Position numbers and translations under genes: made by a program. This document shows, piece after piece, positions 45,514-55,339 of a stretch of 64,000 nt of DNA (positions within the stretch are counted from its first letter, which is position 1; every line of letters starts with the position of its first letter). Source of the stretch: Kitasatospora paranensis (lineage in GTDB: Bacteria > Actinomycetota > Actinomycetes > Streptomycetales > Streptomycetaceae). A model generated the notes under the pieces. That model did no database searches. It was not told the DNA's origin and saw nothing but the letters and a program-made list of their open reading frames with translations. The DNA lies in the NCBI RefSeq assembly GCF_039544005.1, contig NZ_BAABKV010000001.1, positions 2,666,001 through 2,730,000 on the forward strand, given 5' to 3'.

Positions 45514-46425
45514 ATGCGTATTGCGGTGACAGGTTCCACGGGTCTGATCGGTTCTGCCCTCGTCCGTTCGCTGCTCGCCGACGGGCACGAGGTACGGCGG
45601 CTGGTGAGGCGGCGCAGCCGGACGGGCGTGCAGCCGGACGGCACCATCGGGATCGGCTGGAATCCGCACCTGATGCAGGTGGACTCGGCCGGACTGGAGG
45701 GCGTGGACGCGGTCGTCCACCTGGCCGGCGCCGGGGTCGCCGACCGCCGGTGGACCGCGTCCTACCGGCAGGAGATCCGGGACAGCCGGGTGCTGGGCAC
45801 CGAGACGGTGGCGGGTGCGCTGGCCCGGCTGAAGCAGCCGCCGCGGGTGCTGGTGAGCGCGTCAGCGGTCGGCTACTACGGGCAGACCGGCGACCGGGTG
45901 ATCGACGAGGACGCCCCGGCCGGGGACGACTTCCTGGCCCGGGTCTGCGTGGAGTGGGAGGAGGCCGCCCGCCCCGCGGCGGACGCCGGCATCCGGGTGG
46001 TGCACCCGCGGACGGGGCTGGTGCTGTCCGCGGCGGGCGGGGCGGCGGGCCGCATGGTGCCGTTGTTCCGGCTGGGCCTGGGCGGCCGGCTGGGCTCGGG
46101 CGAGCAGTTCTGGAGCATCATCTCGCTGGCGGACGAGGTCGCCGCGCTGCGCTTCCTGATCGACCGGAAGGAGATGTCCGGGCCGGTAAACCTGACCGGG
46201 CCCCGGCCGGTGACGAACGCGGAGCTGACGGCCGCCTTCGGCCGCGTGCTCGGACGGCCGACCGTGTTCGCCGTCCCGGAGCCGGTGCTGAAGGCGGTGC
46301 TGGGCGACATGGCGATCGAGGTGGTGGGCAGCCACCGGGTGGTCCCGGACCGGCTGCTGGCGGCGGGCTTCCGGTTCCGGCACCCGGACGTGGACGCGGC
46401 GGTGCATGCGGCCCTGGCCGGCTGA
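45514..46425 (+). CDS. TIGR01777-family epimerase (SulA-type NAD-dependent epimerase/dehydratase)
   Basis: 303 residues. Rossmann start MRIAVTGSTGLIGSALVRSLLADGHEV, AVVHLAGAGVADRRWTASYRQEIRDSRV, SASAVGYYGQTGD with the active-site Tyr region, and the family-specific C-terminus DUF1731 with PVTNAELTAAFGRVLGRPT and ...VVPDRLLAAGFRFRHPDVDAAV. It belongs to extended SDR proteins of unknown substrate, related to plant SulA-like and bacterial YfcH. It is part of the normal chromosome around sucB/lipB in Streptomyces. Confidence 0.9.
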   Translation: MRIAVTGSTGLIGSALVRSLLADGHEVRRLVRRRSRTGVQPDGTIGIGWNPHLMQVDSAGLEGVDAVVHLAGAGVADRRWTASYRQEIRDSRVLGTETVAGALARLKQPPRVLVSASAVGYYGQTGDRVIDEDAPAGDDFLARVCVEWEEAARPAADAGIRVVHPRTGLVLSAAGGAAGRMVPLFRLGLGGRLGSGEQFWSIISLADEVAALRFLIDRKEMSGPVNLTGPRPVTNAELTAAFGRVLGRPTVFAVPEPVLKAVLGDMAIEVVGSHRVVPDRLLAAGFRFRHPDVDAAVHAALAG

Positions 46426-46788
46426 CGAACCGTCAGAAGGCAGCTGCAGGAGGGGCAGTGGTGGCGCTCCGACAGCCGGCGGACGGCGCGAACAGGGGGC
46501 GCACGGTGGCAGGCAGAGGGCGCGTCGCGCGCCGCCGGTGACCGTGCGCGCCCGGCGCCGCCGCCCCGCCCGACTCTCGTCACCCCGCGTGACCGAATCG
46601 GTGCCCCGCCTTGCCGGATACCGGCCACACCTCGATTCGGTGCCATCGATCGGTCTGATCGACGTACTGACTGGGCATCACAAGGTCGGACCGTATCCCG
46701 GCACCCCGCTGCCCGCCTCGGCCGGAGCTCCACGGGCCCGGCCACGCGCGCGGGCCCCGGAGGCCGCCGTCAGGGAGGGAGCACTCGC
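46426..46788. other. 363-base gap with a repeated operator-like element, no gene
   Basis: I find no convincing coding region. There are two near-identical elements, GAATCGGTGCC (about 46593-46603) and GATTCGGTGCC (about 46635-46645), roughly 42 bases or four helical turns apart, which could be regulator sites for the FAD oxidoreductase downstream. GGAGGGAGC (about 46773-46782) precedes its GTG and is the likely ribosome-binding site. Confidence 0.4.
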
Positions 46789-48104
46789 GTGCCCGCTTAC
46801 GACTTCACCCGCCGTACCCGCCACCCGTCGGACCCGGACGTCGTCGTGGTCGGCGCCGGCCTGTCGGGCCTGGCCGCCGCCCGCGCGCTGACCGGGCAGG
46901 GCCTCACCGTCCAGGTCCTGGAGGCCCAGGCGCACCTCGGCGGCCGCACGGCCACCCACGAACTGGACGGCTTCCGGCTCGACCAGGGCGTCCACCTGCT
47001 CAACACCGACCACCCCGAGCCGGGCCGCCGCCTCGACCTCGACCGGCTGGACCTGCGGCCGCTGTCCCCCGGGGTCCTGGTGCACAGCGCCGGCCGCCGC
47101 TACCGGGTGGGCGACCCCCAGCAGACGCCCGCCCGGCAGGCCGCGACCCGCGGCCCGCTCGGCAGCCCGCTCGACAAGGCCCGGCTGGCCGCCACCCTCG
47201 GCCGGCTCGCGGCCACCCCCGCCCCCGGCTGCTCGCCAGGCCGGAGACCAGCGCCGCCCGGGCGCTGGCCGACCGCGGCCTCGGCCCACGCACCGTGGAC
47301 GGCTTCCTGAAGCCGCTGCTCGGCGCACTGCTCGGCGACCCCTCGCTCACCACCAGCAGCCGGGTCGCCGACCTGGTGCTGCGCTCGTACGCGCGCGGGC
47401 GCCTCTGCCTGCCCGCGCACGGCACCGGGGCACTTCCGGCGCAGCTCGCCGACGGGCTGCCGGCGGGCACCGTCCGGCTGGGCGTGGAGGTGACCGCGGT
47501 GGCGACGGACGGCGTGGAGACCGCCCGGCACGGCCGGATCGCGGCGTCGGCCGTGGTGCTGGCGTGCGACGCCCGGTCCGCGGCCGTGCTGCTGCCGGGC
47601 CTGCGGGTGCCGAGCTTCCACCCGGTGACCACCTATTACCACGCGGCCGACCGTTCGCCGCTCGGTGAGCCGTCCCTGCTGCTGGACGCCGACGCCTCGG
47701 GGGTCGCGCACACCTTGGTGCTGAGCGACGTGCACCCCTCGTACGCGCCGGCCGGCCGGGCGCTGATCGCCACCACGGTGCTCGGCCGCCGCGGGTTCGG
47801 GGCGGGCGGGCCGGCCGGGTTCGAGCCGGCGGTGCGCCGCCGGCTTGCCGAGCTCTACGGGACGCCCACCGAGGGGTGGGAGTTCCTGAGTGTGCGGCAC
47901 CTCCCGGACGCGATACCGGCGATGCCCGCCCCGCACCATCTGCGGCGGTCGGTCCGGCTGCTCGCCGGGCTGTACGTCTGCGGGGACCACCGGGACACCA
48001 GCAGCGTGCAGGGCGCGCTGGTGTCCGGTCGCAGGGCCGCGCAGGCGGTGCTGCGCGACCTCGGGCTGGACACCGCGAGCCGCTCGGCGGACGTGGCGGC
48101 CTAG
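46789..48104 (+). CDS. FAD-dependent amine oxidase/phytoene desaturase-like oxidoreductase; frame broken once
   Basis: About 438 residues after adding a C to CCCCC 47222-47226 (ATPAPRLLARPETSAARALADRGLG). Seen: the dinucleotide-binding motif VVVVGAGLSGLAAARALTGQG, LEAQAHLGGRTATHEL (the G-G-R FAD signature), RLDQGVHLL and the C-terminal FAD contact AGLYVCGDHRDTSSVQGALVSGRRAA. This layout is that of flavin amine oxidases and protoporphyrinogen/phytoene-type oxidases. The substrate is unknown, and no carotenoid genes are adjacent. Confidence 0.85.
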
Positions 48105-48197
48105 GGCTCGTCCGGCGCCGGGAGGGGCCGGCCCGGCCCGGAGGCACCCGGGCCGGCCGGCCCGGGTGCCCCGCCCGCTCGGACTCACCACCCCCGC

Positions 48198-49831
48198 TCA
48201 GATCACCCCCGCCTGCCGGGCCGCCTCCTCGAACGCGCGCACCGCGGGGTGGCCCGGTACGGCGCGAGGCGGCGGTGGAAGTCGCGCAGGTACTCGACGG
48301 TGCGGGCGGAGCGCATCTCGCCCGCCGCCCGCAGCGACTCGGTCGCCATCGTGCAGGACTCCTCCAGCTCGCCCATCCCGAGCCGGGCGGTGGCCAGCAC
48401 CAGCCGGCACAGGATCCGGCTGCGCGCGTACGCCGGGGCGCGCAGCCGCAGCGACTTCTCCGCGTGCTGCGCGGCCGGCCGCCACTGCTGGAGATCCCGG
48501 TAGGAGTGGGCGAACTCGTCGGCGAGCTGCGCCTCGTCGAAGTAGCGCGCCCAGGACGGGGTCTCGTCGCCGGGCCGGGCGGCGGCCAGCGCCCGTTCGC
48601 AGCGCACCAGGGCGGCGGTGCACGCCCGGACGTCGCCGAGCAGGGCGTGGCCGCGGGCCTCCGCGCCGTGCATCAGCGCCTGGACGATCGGGGCCGCGGC
48701 GGTGCCGACGCCCTGCTGGGCGACCCGGGCCAGCTGGATGGCCTCCCGGCCGTGGCCGAGGTGGACGGCCTGCTGGCTCATGGTGGTGAGGATGAATCCG
48801 CCGAGGACCCGGTCGCCCGCCGCCTGGGACAGGCGCAGCGACTGGACGAAGTACCGCTGGGCCAGGCCGTGCGCGGCGATGTCGAAGGACGTCCACCCGG
48901 CGAGCCGGGTGAGGTCGGAGACGGCACCGAACAGGGCGCGGCCGATCTGCTCGCCGTAGCGGCCGCGGAGCATCGGCTCCGCCTCGCTCTCCAGGTAGCG
49001 CACCAGTGCCTGGCGGGCGTGGCCGCCGCCGTAGGCCTGGTCCAGGGCGCGGAACAGGTCGCCGACGGCGCGGATGGCGGCGATGTCGCCGCGGCCGACC
49101 CGGACGGCGGGCCGCGACTCGCGGCCCCCGGCGGCCGTCTCCGGGCCCTCGGGGCCGGAGGGCAGCGGGCGGCGCGCCTGCTGCGGGACCCTCGGCCCGG
49201 TGGGCCGGCCGACGGTGAGGCCGGGCCGGACGGCGCCGAGCTCCTCGGGCGGCAGGGTGGTGGCGTCCCGGGCGACCCGTTCGTCGGTGCGGCCGATCAG
49301 CCAGTCCCGACTGGGGACGACCAGCCCGGCCGGGGTGAAGGCGATCTTGCGGAGCTCGGCGTAGGGGCCGTTGTCCTTGCGCCACATGGAGGCGACGATG
49401 TCGACGGCCTCCTGCGGGGTCTCGGCGAACTCCAGTCCGGCGTACACCGGGGCGCAGGCGTCGAGGCCGACGTCCTGGGCGGTGAGCCGGCGGCCGAGGC
49501 GCCGGGTGAACACCTCGGCGATCAGCGCCGGGGTGGCTCCGCGGGGCTGCTGGCCGCGGAGCCAGCGGGTCACGGAGGTCTTGTCGTAGCGGAGGTCGAG
49601 GCCGTGTTCCAGGCCGAGCTGGTCGACGCGTCTGGCGAGACCGGCGTGCGAGAAGCCGGACTCCTCGATGAGGGAGGCCAGGTGCGGGTTCTGGGTGCGG
49701 TGGGCGCCCGACGCGGCGTCCGCCTGGTGGTCGTCGGGCGCGTGCGGAGGCACCGCGGCCTGCACGTCGTGCGGGTCGAGCGCGTCGAGCGGTCCGTACG
49801 CAGGGCTGTCGGTTGCAGGCCGTTGGGGCAT
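48198..49831 (-). CDS. TPR-like transcriptional regulator (NsdA/NsdB-like family); frame broken near the end
   Basis: About 544 residues. Residues ~45-120 form a helix-turn-helix (LASLIEESGFSHAGLARRVDQLG, YDKTSVTRWLRGQQPRGATPALIAEVFTRRLGRRL), characteristic of a large Streptomyces family of pleiotropic regulators including NsdA. The C-terminal half is tetratricopeptide-like helical repeats. One base added at about 48251 restores YRAHPAVRAFEEAARQAGVI, the normal end. NsdA homologues repress sporulation and antibiotic production; whether this gene is the orthologue cannot be decided here. ATG at 49831. The 298-base gap to the divergent dehydrogenase gene (49832-50129) should contain both promoters. 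Confidence 0.75.
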
Positions 49832-50129
49832 ATCAGTCAACACCTCTCGGGCGCCGCACCGGTCCCCCGGTGTTCGGGGCGGCACCCCCTGTCGGGAATC
49901 GGCGTGAATGTAGCGAGCATTCGGGCGCTATGGGCCTAATCGGACGGGCAATCCTCCGAACGGGTGACGCAAGCGCCCTCGTTCTGAGGAAGCCGGCGCC
50001 GCCGGTGTTTGACTGGTGCGGGCGCGGGCGCCCGATCGCCCCCATGGCGGTGGAACACACGTCCGGGTGCGGGTCTGTGGCAGCCGGACACATAGGAGCG
50101 CGGGCCCGCGCTTCCTACCGTTCTCGGCC

Positions 50130-50903
50130 ATGGACACCACTTCAGCCGCGGCCCCGGCGGGACCGCTCGCCGGCCGGACGGCACTGGTCACCGGCGCGGC
50201 CTCCGGGATCGGACGGGCCTGTGCGGAGGCCTTCGCCGCCGCCGGCGCCCGGGTCTACGTCGTCGACCTGGCCGCCGGCCCGGCCGAGGAGCTCGCCGCG
50301 CGGATCGGCGGCGTCGCCGCCGTCGCCGACCTCTCCGACCCACGGGCGGTGGAGGACCTGCCGGACGACGCCGACATCGTGGTCAACAACGCCGGCCTGC
50401 AGCACGTCGCGCCGCTGCACGAGTTCCCGACCGAGCGGTTCACCCAGATCCAGCGGGTGATGGTCGAGGCACCGTTCCGGATCATCCGCCGCACCCTGCC
50501 GCACATGTACGAGCGGGAGTGGGGACGGATCGTCAACATCTCCTCGGTGCACGGCCTGCGCGCCAGCGCCTTCAAGTCCGCGTACGTGACCGCCAAGCAC
50601 GCGCTGGAGGGGCTCAGCAAGACCGCCGCCCTGGAGGGCGCGCCGTACGGCGTGACCAGCAACTGCATCAACCCCGGCTACGTCCGCACCGCCCTGGTGG
50701 AGAAGCAGATCGCCGCCCAGGCACTGGCGCACGGCATCCGCGAGGACGAGGTGGTCGAGCAGATCATGCTCGACCGCACCGCCGTGAAGCGGCTGATCGA
50801 GCCGGACGAGGTCGCCCAGCTCGCGCTCTGGCTCTGCTCGCCGTCCGCGTCCTGCATCACCGGTGCCAGCCTCCCCGTGGACGGCGGCTGGACCGCGCAC
50901 TGA
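50130..50903 (+). CDS. 3-hydroxybutyrate dehydrogenase-like SDR
   Basis: 257 residues. Short-chain dehydrogenase with TALVTGAASGIGRACAEAFAAAGA (NAD-binding T-G-x3-G-x-G), ADIVVNNAGLQHVAPLHEFP (N-N-A-G; the G-L-Q-H-V motif is characteristic of D-3-hydroxybutyrate dehydrogenases), IVNISSVHGL with the catalytic Ser, SAYVTAKHALEGL (Tyr-x3-Lys) and NCINPGYVRTALVEKQI. Oxidises D-3-hydroxybutyrate to acetoacetate with NAD+. The MHS transporter follows after 87 bases, and together they look like a small uptake-and-use module controlled by the downstream PucR-type gene. Confidence 0.87.
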   Translation: MDTTSAAAPAGPLAGRTALVTGAASGIGRACAEAFAAAGARVYVVDLAAGPAEELAARIGGVAAVADLSDPRAVEDLPDDADIVVNNAGLQHVAPLHEFPTERFTQIQRVMVEAPFRIIRRTLPHMYEREWGRIVNISSVHGLRASAFKSAYVTAKHALEGLSKTAALEGAPYGVTSNCINPGYVRTALVEKQIAAQALAHGIREDEVVEQIMLDRTAVKRLIEPDEVAQLALWLCSPSASCITGASLPVDGGWTAH

Positions 50904-50990
50904 CCCCCGCCCCTGCCCTTCGCCCGCCCCGCCCTCCCCCGGACCGCCCTCCCCCGGACCGCCTCCCGACCCCCGAGAACAGGTGACCCC

Positions 50991-52334
50991 ATGGCCCACT
51001 CTCCCGACGACGCGAGATCAGGCTCGAAGCTCTGGAAGGTCGTCGGTGCCAGCCTCATCGGCACCACGATCGAGTGGTACGACTACTTCCTCTACGGCAC
51101 CGCCGCGGCCCTCGTCTTCGGCAAGGTGTTCTTCCCGAACACCGACCCGCTGACCGGCACGCTGCTCTCCTTCCTGACCTACGCGATCGGCTTCGCCGCC
51201 CGCCCGCTGGGCGCGCTGGTCTTCGGCCACTTCGGCGACCGGATCGGCCGCAAGCGGCTGCTGGTGCTGAGCCTGCTGCTGATGGGCGGCGCGACCGCCC
51301 TGATCGGCTGTCTGCCGACGTACCGCCAGGTCGGCGTGGCCGCACCGGTGCTGCTGACCGCGCTGCGGCTGGTGCAGGGCTTCGCGCTCGGCGGCGAGTG
51401 GGGCGGCGCGGTGCTGCTGGTCTCCGAGCACGGCGACAGCCGGCGGCGCGGCTTCTGGGCGTCCTGGCCGCAGGGCGGCGCCCCGGCGGGCAACCTGCTG
51501 GCGGCCGGCGTCCTGTCGCTGATGACCGGCGTGCAGTCCGACAGCGCCTTCCTGGCGTGGGGCTGGCGGGTGCCGTTCCTGCTCTCCGCGCTGCTGGTGA
51601 TGGTCGGTCTGTGGATCCGGCTGTCGGTGGACGAGTCGCCGCTGTTCCGGCAGGCGCTGGCCGCGGCCGAGGCCCGCCGGAGCGTCGAGCAGCCGCCGCT
51701 GATCGCGGTGCTGCGCCACCACTGGCGGGACGTGCTGATCGCCATGGGCGCCCGGATGGCGGAGAACATCTCGTACTACGTGATGACCACCTTCGTGCTG
51801 GCGTACGCGGTGGGCCACGTCCACCTGCCCAAGCAGACCGCGCTGAACGCCGTCCTGATCGCCTCCGCCGTCCAGTTCGCGCTCATCCCGGTGTTCGGCG
51901 CGCTCTCCGACCGGGTCGGCCGCAAGCCCGTCTACCTGGTCGGCGCGGTGGGCGTCGGCATCTGGGCGTTCGTCTTCTTCGGCATGGTCGACAGCCGGTC
52001 GTTCGGCACCATGGTCGCCGCGATCACCGTGGGGCTGATCTTCCACAGCGCGATGTACGCGCCGCAGGCCGCCTTCTTCTCGGAGCTGTTCGCCACCCGG
52101 ATGCGGTACTCCGGCGCGTCCATCGGCGCCCAGTTCTCCTCGGTGGCGGCGGGCGCCCCGGCCCCGCTGATCGCCACCGCCCTGCTCAAGGACTACGGCA
52201 GCGCCACCCCGATCGCGGTGTACGTCGCGATCGCGGCCGCGATCACGATCGTGGCGGTGCTCTGCGCCCGGGAGACCCGCGGCAGCGACCTCGCCGAGGC
52301 CGAGCCGGCCCCGGCGGCCGTGCCGGTGGGCTGA
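50991..52334 (+). CDS. MHS-family metabolite:proton symporter (MFS)
   Basis: 447 residues, 12 membrane helices. Starts with SLIGTTIEWYDYFLYGTAAALVFGKVFFP, the signature of the metabolite:H+ symporter family (proline/betaine ProP, alpha-ketoglutarate KgtP, shikimate ShiA). GHFGDRIGRKRLLVLSLLLMGG (motif A) and QGFALGGEWGGAVLL are also typical. With the 3-hydroxybutyrate dehydrogenase before it, the likely cargo is a small carboxylate (inference). A large hairpin follows. Confidence 0.92.
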   Translation: MAHSPDDARSGSKLWKVVGASLIGTTIEWYDYFLYGTAAALVFGKVFFPNTDPLTGTLLSFLTYAIGFAARPLGALVFGHFGDRIGRKRLLVLSLLLMGGATALIGCLPTYRQVGVAAPVLLTALRLVQGFALGGEWGGAVLLVSEHGDSRRRGFWASWPQGGAPAGNLLAAGVLSLMTGVQSDSAFLAWGWRVPFLLSALLVMVGLWIRLSVDESPLFRQALAAAEARRSVEQPPLIAVLRHHWRDVLIAMGARMAENISYYVMTTFVLAYAVGHVHLPKQTALNAVLIASAVQFALIPVFGALSDRVGRKPVYLVGAVGVGIWAFVFFGMVDSRSFGTMVAAITVGLIFHSAMYAPQAAFFSELFATRMRYSGASIGAQFSSVAAGAPAPLIATALLKDYGSATPIAVYVAIAAAITIVAVLCARETRGSDLAEAEPAPAAVPVG

Positions 52335-52343
52335 ACCGCCCCC

Positions 52344-52411
52344 GCGGGGCGCGGGGCCGGGCGCGCGGCGCGGGCACGGGGCCCGCGCCGTTCCCCGGCC
52401 CCGCGCCCCGC
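52344..52411 (+). terminator. Large two-tier stem-loop after the MHS transporter gene
   Basis: GCGGGGCGCGGGGCCGG (52344-52360) is exactly complementary to CCGGCCCCGCGCCCCGC (52395-52411), a 17-pair stem. The 34-base loop itself can form a second stem from GGCGCGGGC and GCCCGCGCC. It lies 10 bases after the transporter stop and 33 bases before the regulator start. The size suggests a strong transcription block or cruciform. Confidence 0.75.
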
Positions 52412-52443
52412 CGTTGTTCCGCCCGTCCCGCAGGAATGGCACG

Positions 52444-54348
52444 ATGGCCCGCACCATGAACGACCCCCACGACAGCTCGGCCCCGGCACTGCGGCGGCTG
52501 CTCGACCTGCTCGCCTCCGGCGCGGCCACCGAGGACTTCGCCGACGTGCTCGCCGACGCCCGGCGGCTCGGTGCGCCCCCGCAGGTGCTCGCCGAGATCG
52601 ACGCGGCCACCTGGCAGGCGCTGCGGGTGCACCGCACGATGCGTCAGCACCGCCGCCGGGAGACCGAGCTGACGGCCCTGTTCGACACCGCGGGCGACCT
52701 CGCCGCCTCCCGCGACCTGGACGCCGTGCTGCAGGCCATCGTGCGCCGCGGCCGGATGCTGCTCGGCACCGACACCGCCTACCTGACCCTCCCGGACGAA
52801 GACGCCGGCGACACCTACATGCGGGTCACCGACGGCTCGGTGTCGCAGCTGTTCCAGACCCTGCGGCTCAGCCTCGGCGACGGGCTCGGCGGCCTGGTCG
52901 CGCAGACCGCCCGCCCCTACGCCACCCCGGACTACCGCACCGACGAGCGGTTCCACCACACCGGCACCATCGACGCCGGCGTGCTCGACGAGGGGCTGGT
53001 CGCCATCATCGGCGTGCCGCTGCTGCTGGGCGGCCGGGTCATCGGCGTGCTGTTCGCCGCCGACCGCTCGCCGCGGGCGTTCTCCCCCGACGAGGTGGCC
53101 CTGCTCTGCACGCTGGCGGCGCACGCCGCGATCGCCCTGGACACCGCCAAGGCACTGGCCGACACCCGCGCCGCGCTGGCCGACCTGGCGGCCGCCAACC
53201 ACGTCATCCAGGCGCACTCGGCGGCCGTGCAGCGCGCCGAGCAGGCCCACGACCGGCTCACCGACCTGGTGCTGCGCGGCGCCGAGGTCGGGGCGGTGGC
53301 GGCCGAGGTGGCCACCCTGCTGGACGGCGAGGTCGCCGTGTACGACACCGAGGGCCACCCGCTGTCGGGCCGGCCCGGCGACGTCGGGGACCTCGCCGAG
53401 GCGCTCGCCGCCTCCCGCACCGAGGGCCGGGCCGTCCGGCACGGCCGCGACTGGGTCTGCGCCGTCCTCGCCGGGCAGGACCCGCTCGGCGGCCTGGTGC
53501 TGCGCGGCCGCCCCGACCTGGACGACCCGGACCGCCGGATCTTCGAACGGGCCGGTGTGGTCACCGCCCTGCTCCTGCTGCTGCGCCGCTCGGTCGCCGA
53601 GACGGAGAACCGGGTCCGCGGCGAGCTGCTCGCCGACCTGCTCACCGCCCCCGACCGGGACCCGGCCGGGCTCGCCGCCCGCGGCCGCCGGCTCGGCGTG
53701 GACCTGGCCCGGCCGCACCTGGTGCTGGTGGCCGCGAGCGAGCCCGAGGGCCGGGCCCGGCTGGCCGGCGCCGCCGCCCGCTACCTGTTCGGCACCCGGG
53801 GCATCAGCGCCGAGCACGGCGAGGCCGTGGTGGTGCTGCTGCCCGACGACGGCACCGACCCCGACCGGGCGGCCGCCGAGGCCGCCGACCGGCTCGCCCG
53901 GCTGGTCGGCTGCCCGGTCACGGTCGGCACCGGGCGGCCGGCCGCCGGTCCGGCCGCGCTGGCCGCCGCGCACGCCGAGGGGCTGCGCTGCGTCCGCGCC
54001 CTGCGGGTGCTGGGCCGGGACGGCGACGGCGCCTCGTCGGCCGGTCTCGGCTTCCTCGGCGTGCTGCTGGGCGACGGGCACGACGTGGAGGGCTTCGTCA
54101 CGGCGGCGCTCGGCCCGCTGGTCGAGTACGACGCCCGGCGCGGCACCGAGCTGGTGCGGACACTGCGCGCGTACTTCGACTGCGGCGGCAGCCTGACCCG
54201 GGCCAAGGACGACCTGCACGTCCACGTGAACACCGTCGTCCAACGCCTGGACCGGATCGAGGTGCTGCTCGGCCGCGACTGGAGCGGTCCGGAGCGCTCG
54301 CTGGAGCTCCAGCTGGCGCTGCGGCTGCAGCTGCTCGCGGACGGCTGA
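52444..54348 (+). CDS. GAF-domain PucR/CdaR-family transcriptional regulator
   Basis: 634 residues. Order: N-terminal helical region (1-70), GAF domain (about 85-245; TELTALFDTAGDLAASRDLDAVLQAIVRRG start and ...VIGVLFAADRSPRAFSPDE), a coiled helical linker, a GGDEF-like/PucR middle domain, and a C-terminal PucR helix-turn-helix (ELVRTLRAYFDCGGSLTRAKDDLHVHVNTVVQRLDRIEVLLGRDW). This architecture is usual for regulators of catabolic operons for purines, amino acids or carboxylates. Same strand and immediately downstream of the hydroxybutyrate/MHS pair, so it probably controls them. AGGA precedes the ATG at 52444; a second ATG four codons later is possible. Confidence 0.88.
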   Translation: MARTMNDPHDSSAPALRRLLDLLASGAATEDFADVLADARRLGAPPQVLAEIDAATWQALRVHRTMRQHRRRETELTALFDTAGDLAASRDLDAVLQAIVRRGRMLLGTDTAYLTLPDEDAGDTYMRVTDGSVSQLFQTLRLSLGDGLGGLVAQTARPYATPDYRTDERFHHTGTIDAGVLDEGLVAIIGVPLLLGGRVIGVLFAADRSPRAFSPDEVALLCTLAAHAAIALDTAKALADTRAALADLAAANHVIQAHSAAVQRAEQAHDRLTDLVLRGAEVGAVAAEVATLLDGEVAVYDTEGHPLSGRPGDVGDLAEALAASRTEGRAVRHGRDWVCAVLAGQDPLGGLVLRGRPDLDDPDRRIFERAGVVTALLLLLRRSVAETENRVRGELLADLLTAPDRDPAGLAARGRRLGVDLARPHLVLVAASEPEGRARLAGAAARYLFGTRGISAEHGEAVVVLLPDDGTDPDRAAAEAADRLARLVGCPVTVGTGRPAAGPAALAAAHAEGLRCVRALRVLGRDGDGASSAGLGFLGVLLGDGHDVEGFVTAALGPLVEYDARRGTELVRTLRAYFDCGGSLTRAKDDLHVHVNTVVQRLDRIEVLLGRDWSGPERSLELQLALRLQLLADG

Positions 54349-54423
54349 CCGGGCCACCCGAACGGCGCAACCGCAGGGCGTACAGTGGCGAGGTTGGTCT
54401 CGAACGCCTGGCAAGGAGCAGCG

Positions 54424-55221
54424 GTGAGCGAGGACGTACGGTTCGTGACGATGGGCATCGGCGAGGCGGCGGTGTCCTACGAGGCGGCGTGGGAGGAGCA
54501 GCAGCGCCTGCACGCGCTGCGGGTGGCGGACGAGATCCCGGACACCGTGCTGCTGCTGGAGCACCCGCCGGTGTACACGGCGGGCAAGCGGACCAACCCG
54601 GAGGACTACCCGCTGGACGGCACCCCCGTGGTGCAGGTGAACCGCGGCGGGGAGATCACCTGGCACGGCCCCGGCCAGCTGGTGGGCTACCCGATCGTGA
54701 AGCTGCCCGACCCGATCGACGTGGTGGCGTACGTGCGACGGCTGGAGGAGGCCCTGATCCGCGCCTGTGCCGAGCTCGGGGTGGCCACCTCGCGGGTCGA
54801 GGGCCGCAGCGGGGTGTGGGTGCTCGGCGAGGAGATCCCGGACGCCGTGGTGGACCCGGCCGAGGTGCTGGAGATCGGCAAGCTGACGCTGCGGATGGGT
54901 CTGCCGCTGGGCATCGACCCCCGGCTGGCGGGCCCCGAGTACGCCGCGTCCAACGCCGGGCAGCGCGGCGACGACCGCAAGCTGGCGGCGATCGGGGTGC
55001 GGGTGGCGCGCGGTGTGACGATGCACGGCTTCGCGCTGAACTGCGACCCGGACATGACCTGGTTCGACCGGATCGTGCCGTGCGGGATCCGCGACGCCGG
55101 GGTGGGTTCGCTCGCCTCGGAGCTGGGCCGGCCGTTCCCGGTCGGTGAGGCGCTGCCGGTCGTCCGGCGGCACCTGGCGGACGTCCTCGCGGAGCTCCCG
55201 GAGCCCGCGTTGGCCCGCTGA
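54424..55221 (+). CDS. lipB: Lipoyl(octanoyl) transferase LipB
   Basis: 265 residues; moves octanoate from acyl carrier protein to lipoyl-domain lysines. Seen: [45 protein letters not shown] (R-G-G-x-x-T-x-H-G-P-G-Q signature), [23 protein letters not shown] (catalytic Lys), and [14 protein letters not shown] (catalytic Cys). It serves the lipoylation of the E2 protein encoded at 11.9 kb. lipA follows after 118 bases; this pair is conserved in Streptomyces. Confidence 0.96.
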   Translation: MSEDVRFVTMGIGEAAVSYEAAWEEQQRLHALRVADEIPDTVLLLEHPPVYTAGKRTNPEDYPLDGTPVVQVNRGGEITWHGPGQLVGYPIVKLPDPIDVVAYVRRLEEALIRACAELGVATSRVEGRSGVWVLGEEIPDAVVDPAEVLEIGKLTLRMGLPLGIDPRLAGPEYAASNAGQRGDDRKLAAIGVRVARGVTMHGFALNCDPDMTWFDRIVPCGIRDAGVGSLASELGRPFPVGEALPVVRRHLADVLAELPEPALAR

Positions 55222-55339
55222 GGCGGGAATCTACCGGCCGGTACCTCTGTTGCCCTGCGAATGCCGGGCGGAGGTCCGGCGAAGACCCGGAAAGCACAGG
55301 CGTACCCTGGGGGTACCCCGTCTAGTTCTAGGAGTGCCC

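Noticed and set aside
46406-46891. A small forward gene between the TIGR01777 and FAD oxidoreductase genes
   Set aside because: The product is Arg/Pro/Ala-rich without any motif, it overlaps the clear start of the FAD enzyme in another frame, and it has no credible ribosome-binding site.
52243-55173. A 976-codon reverse-strand frame opposite the PucR-type and lipB genes
   Set aside because: Forward genes here have clear GAF/PucR and LipB signatures. Long antisense frames without stops are common when third positions are nearly all G/C.
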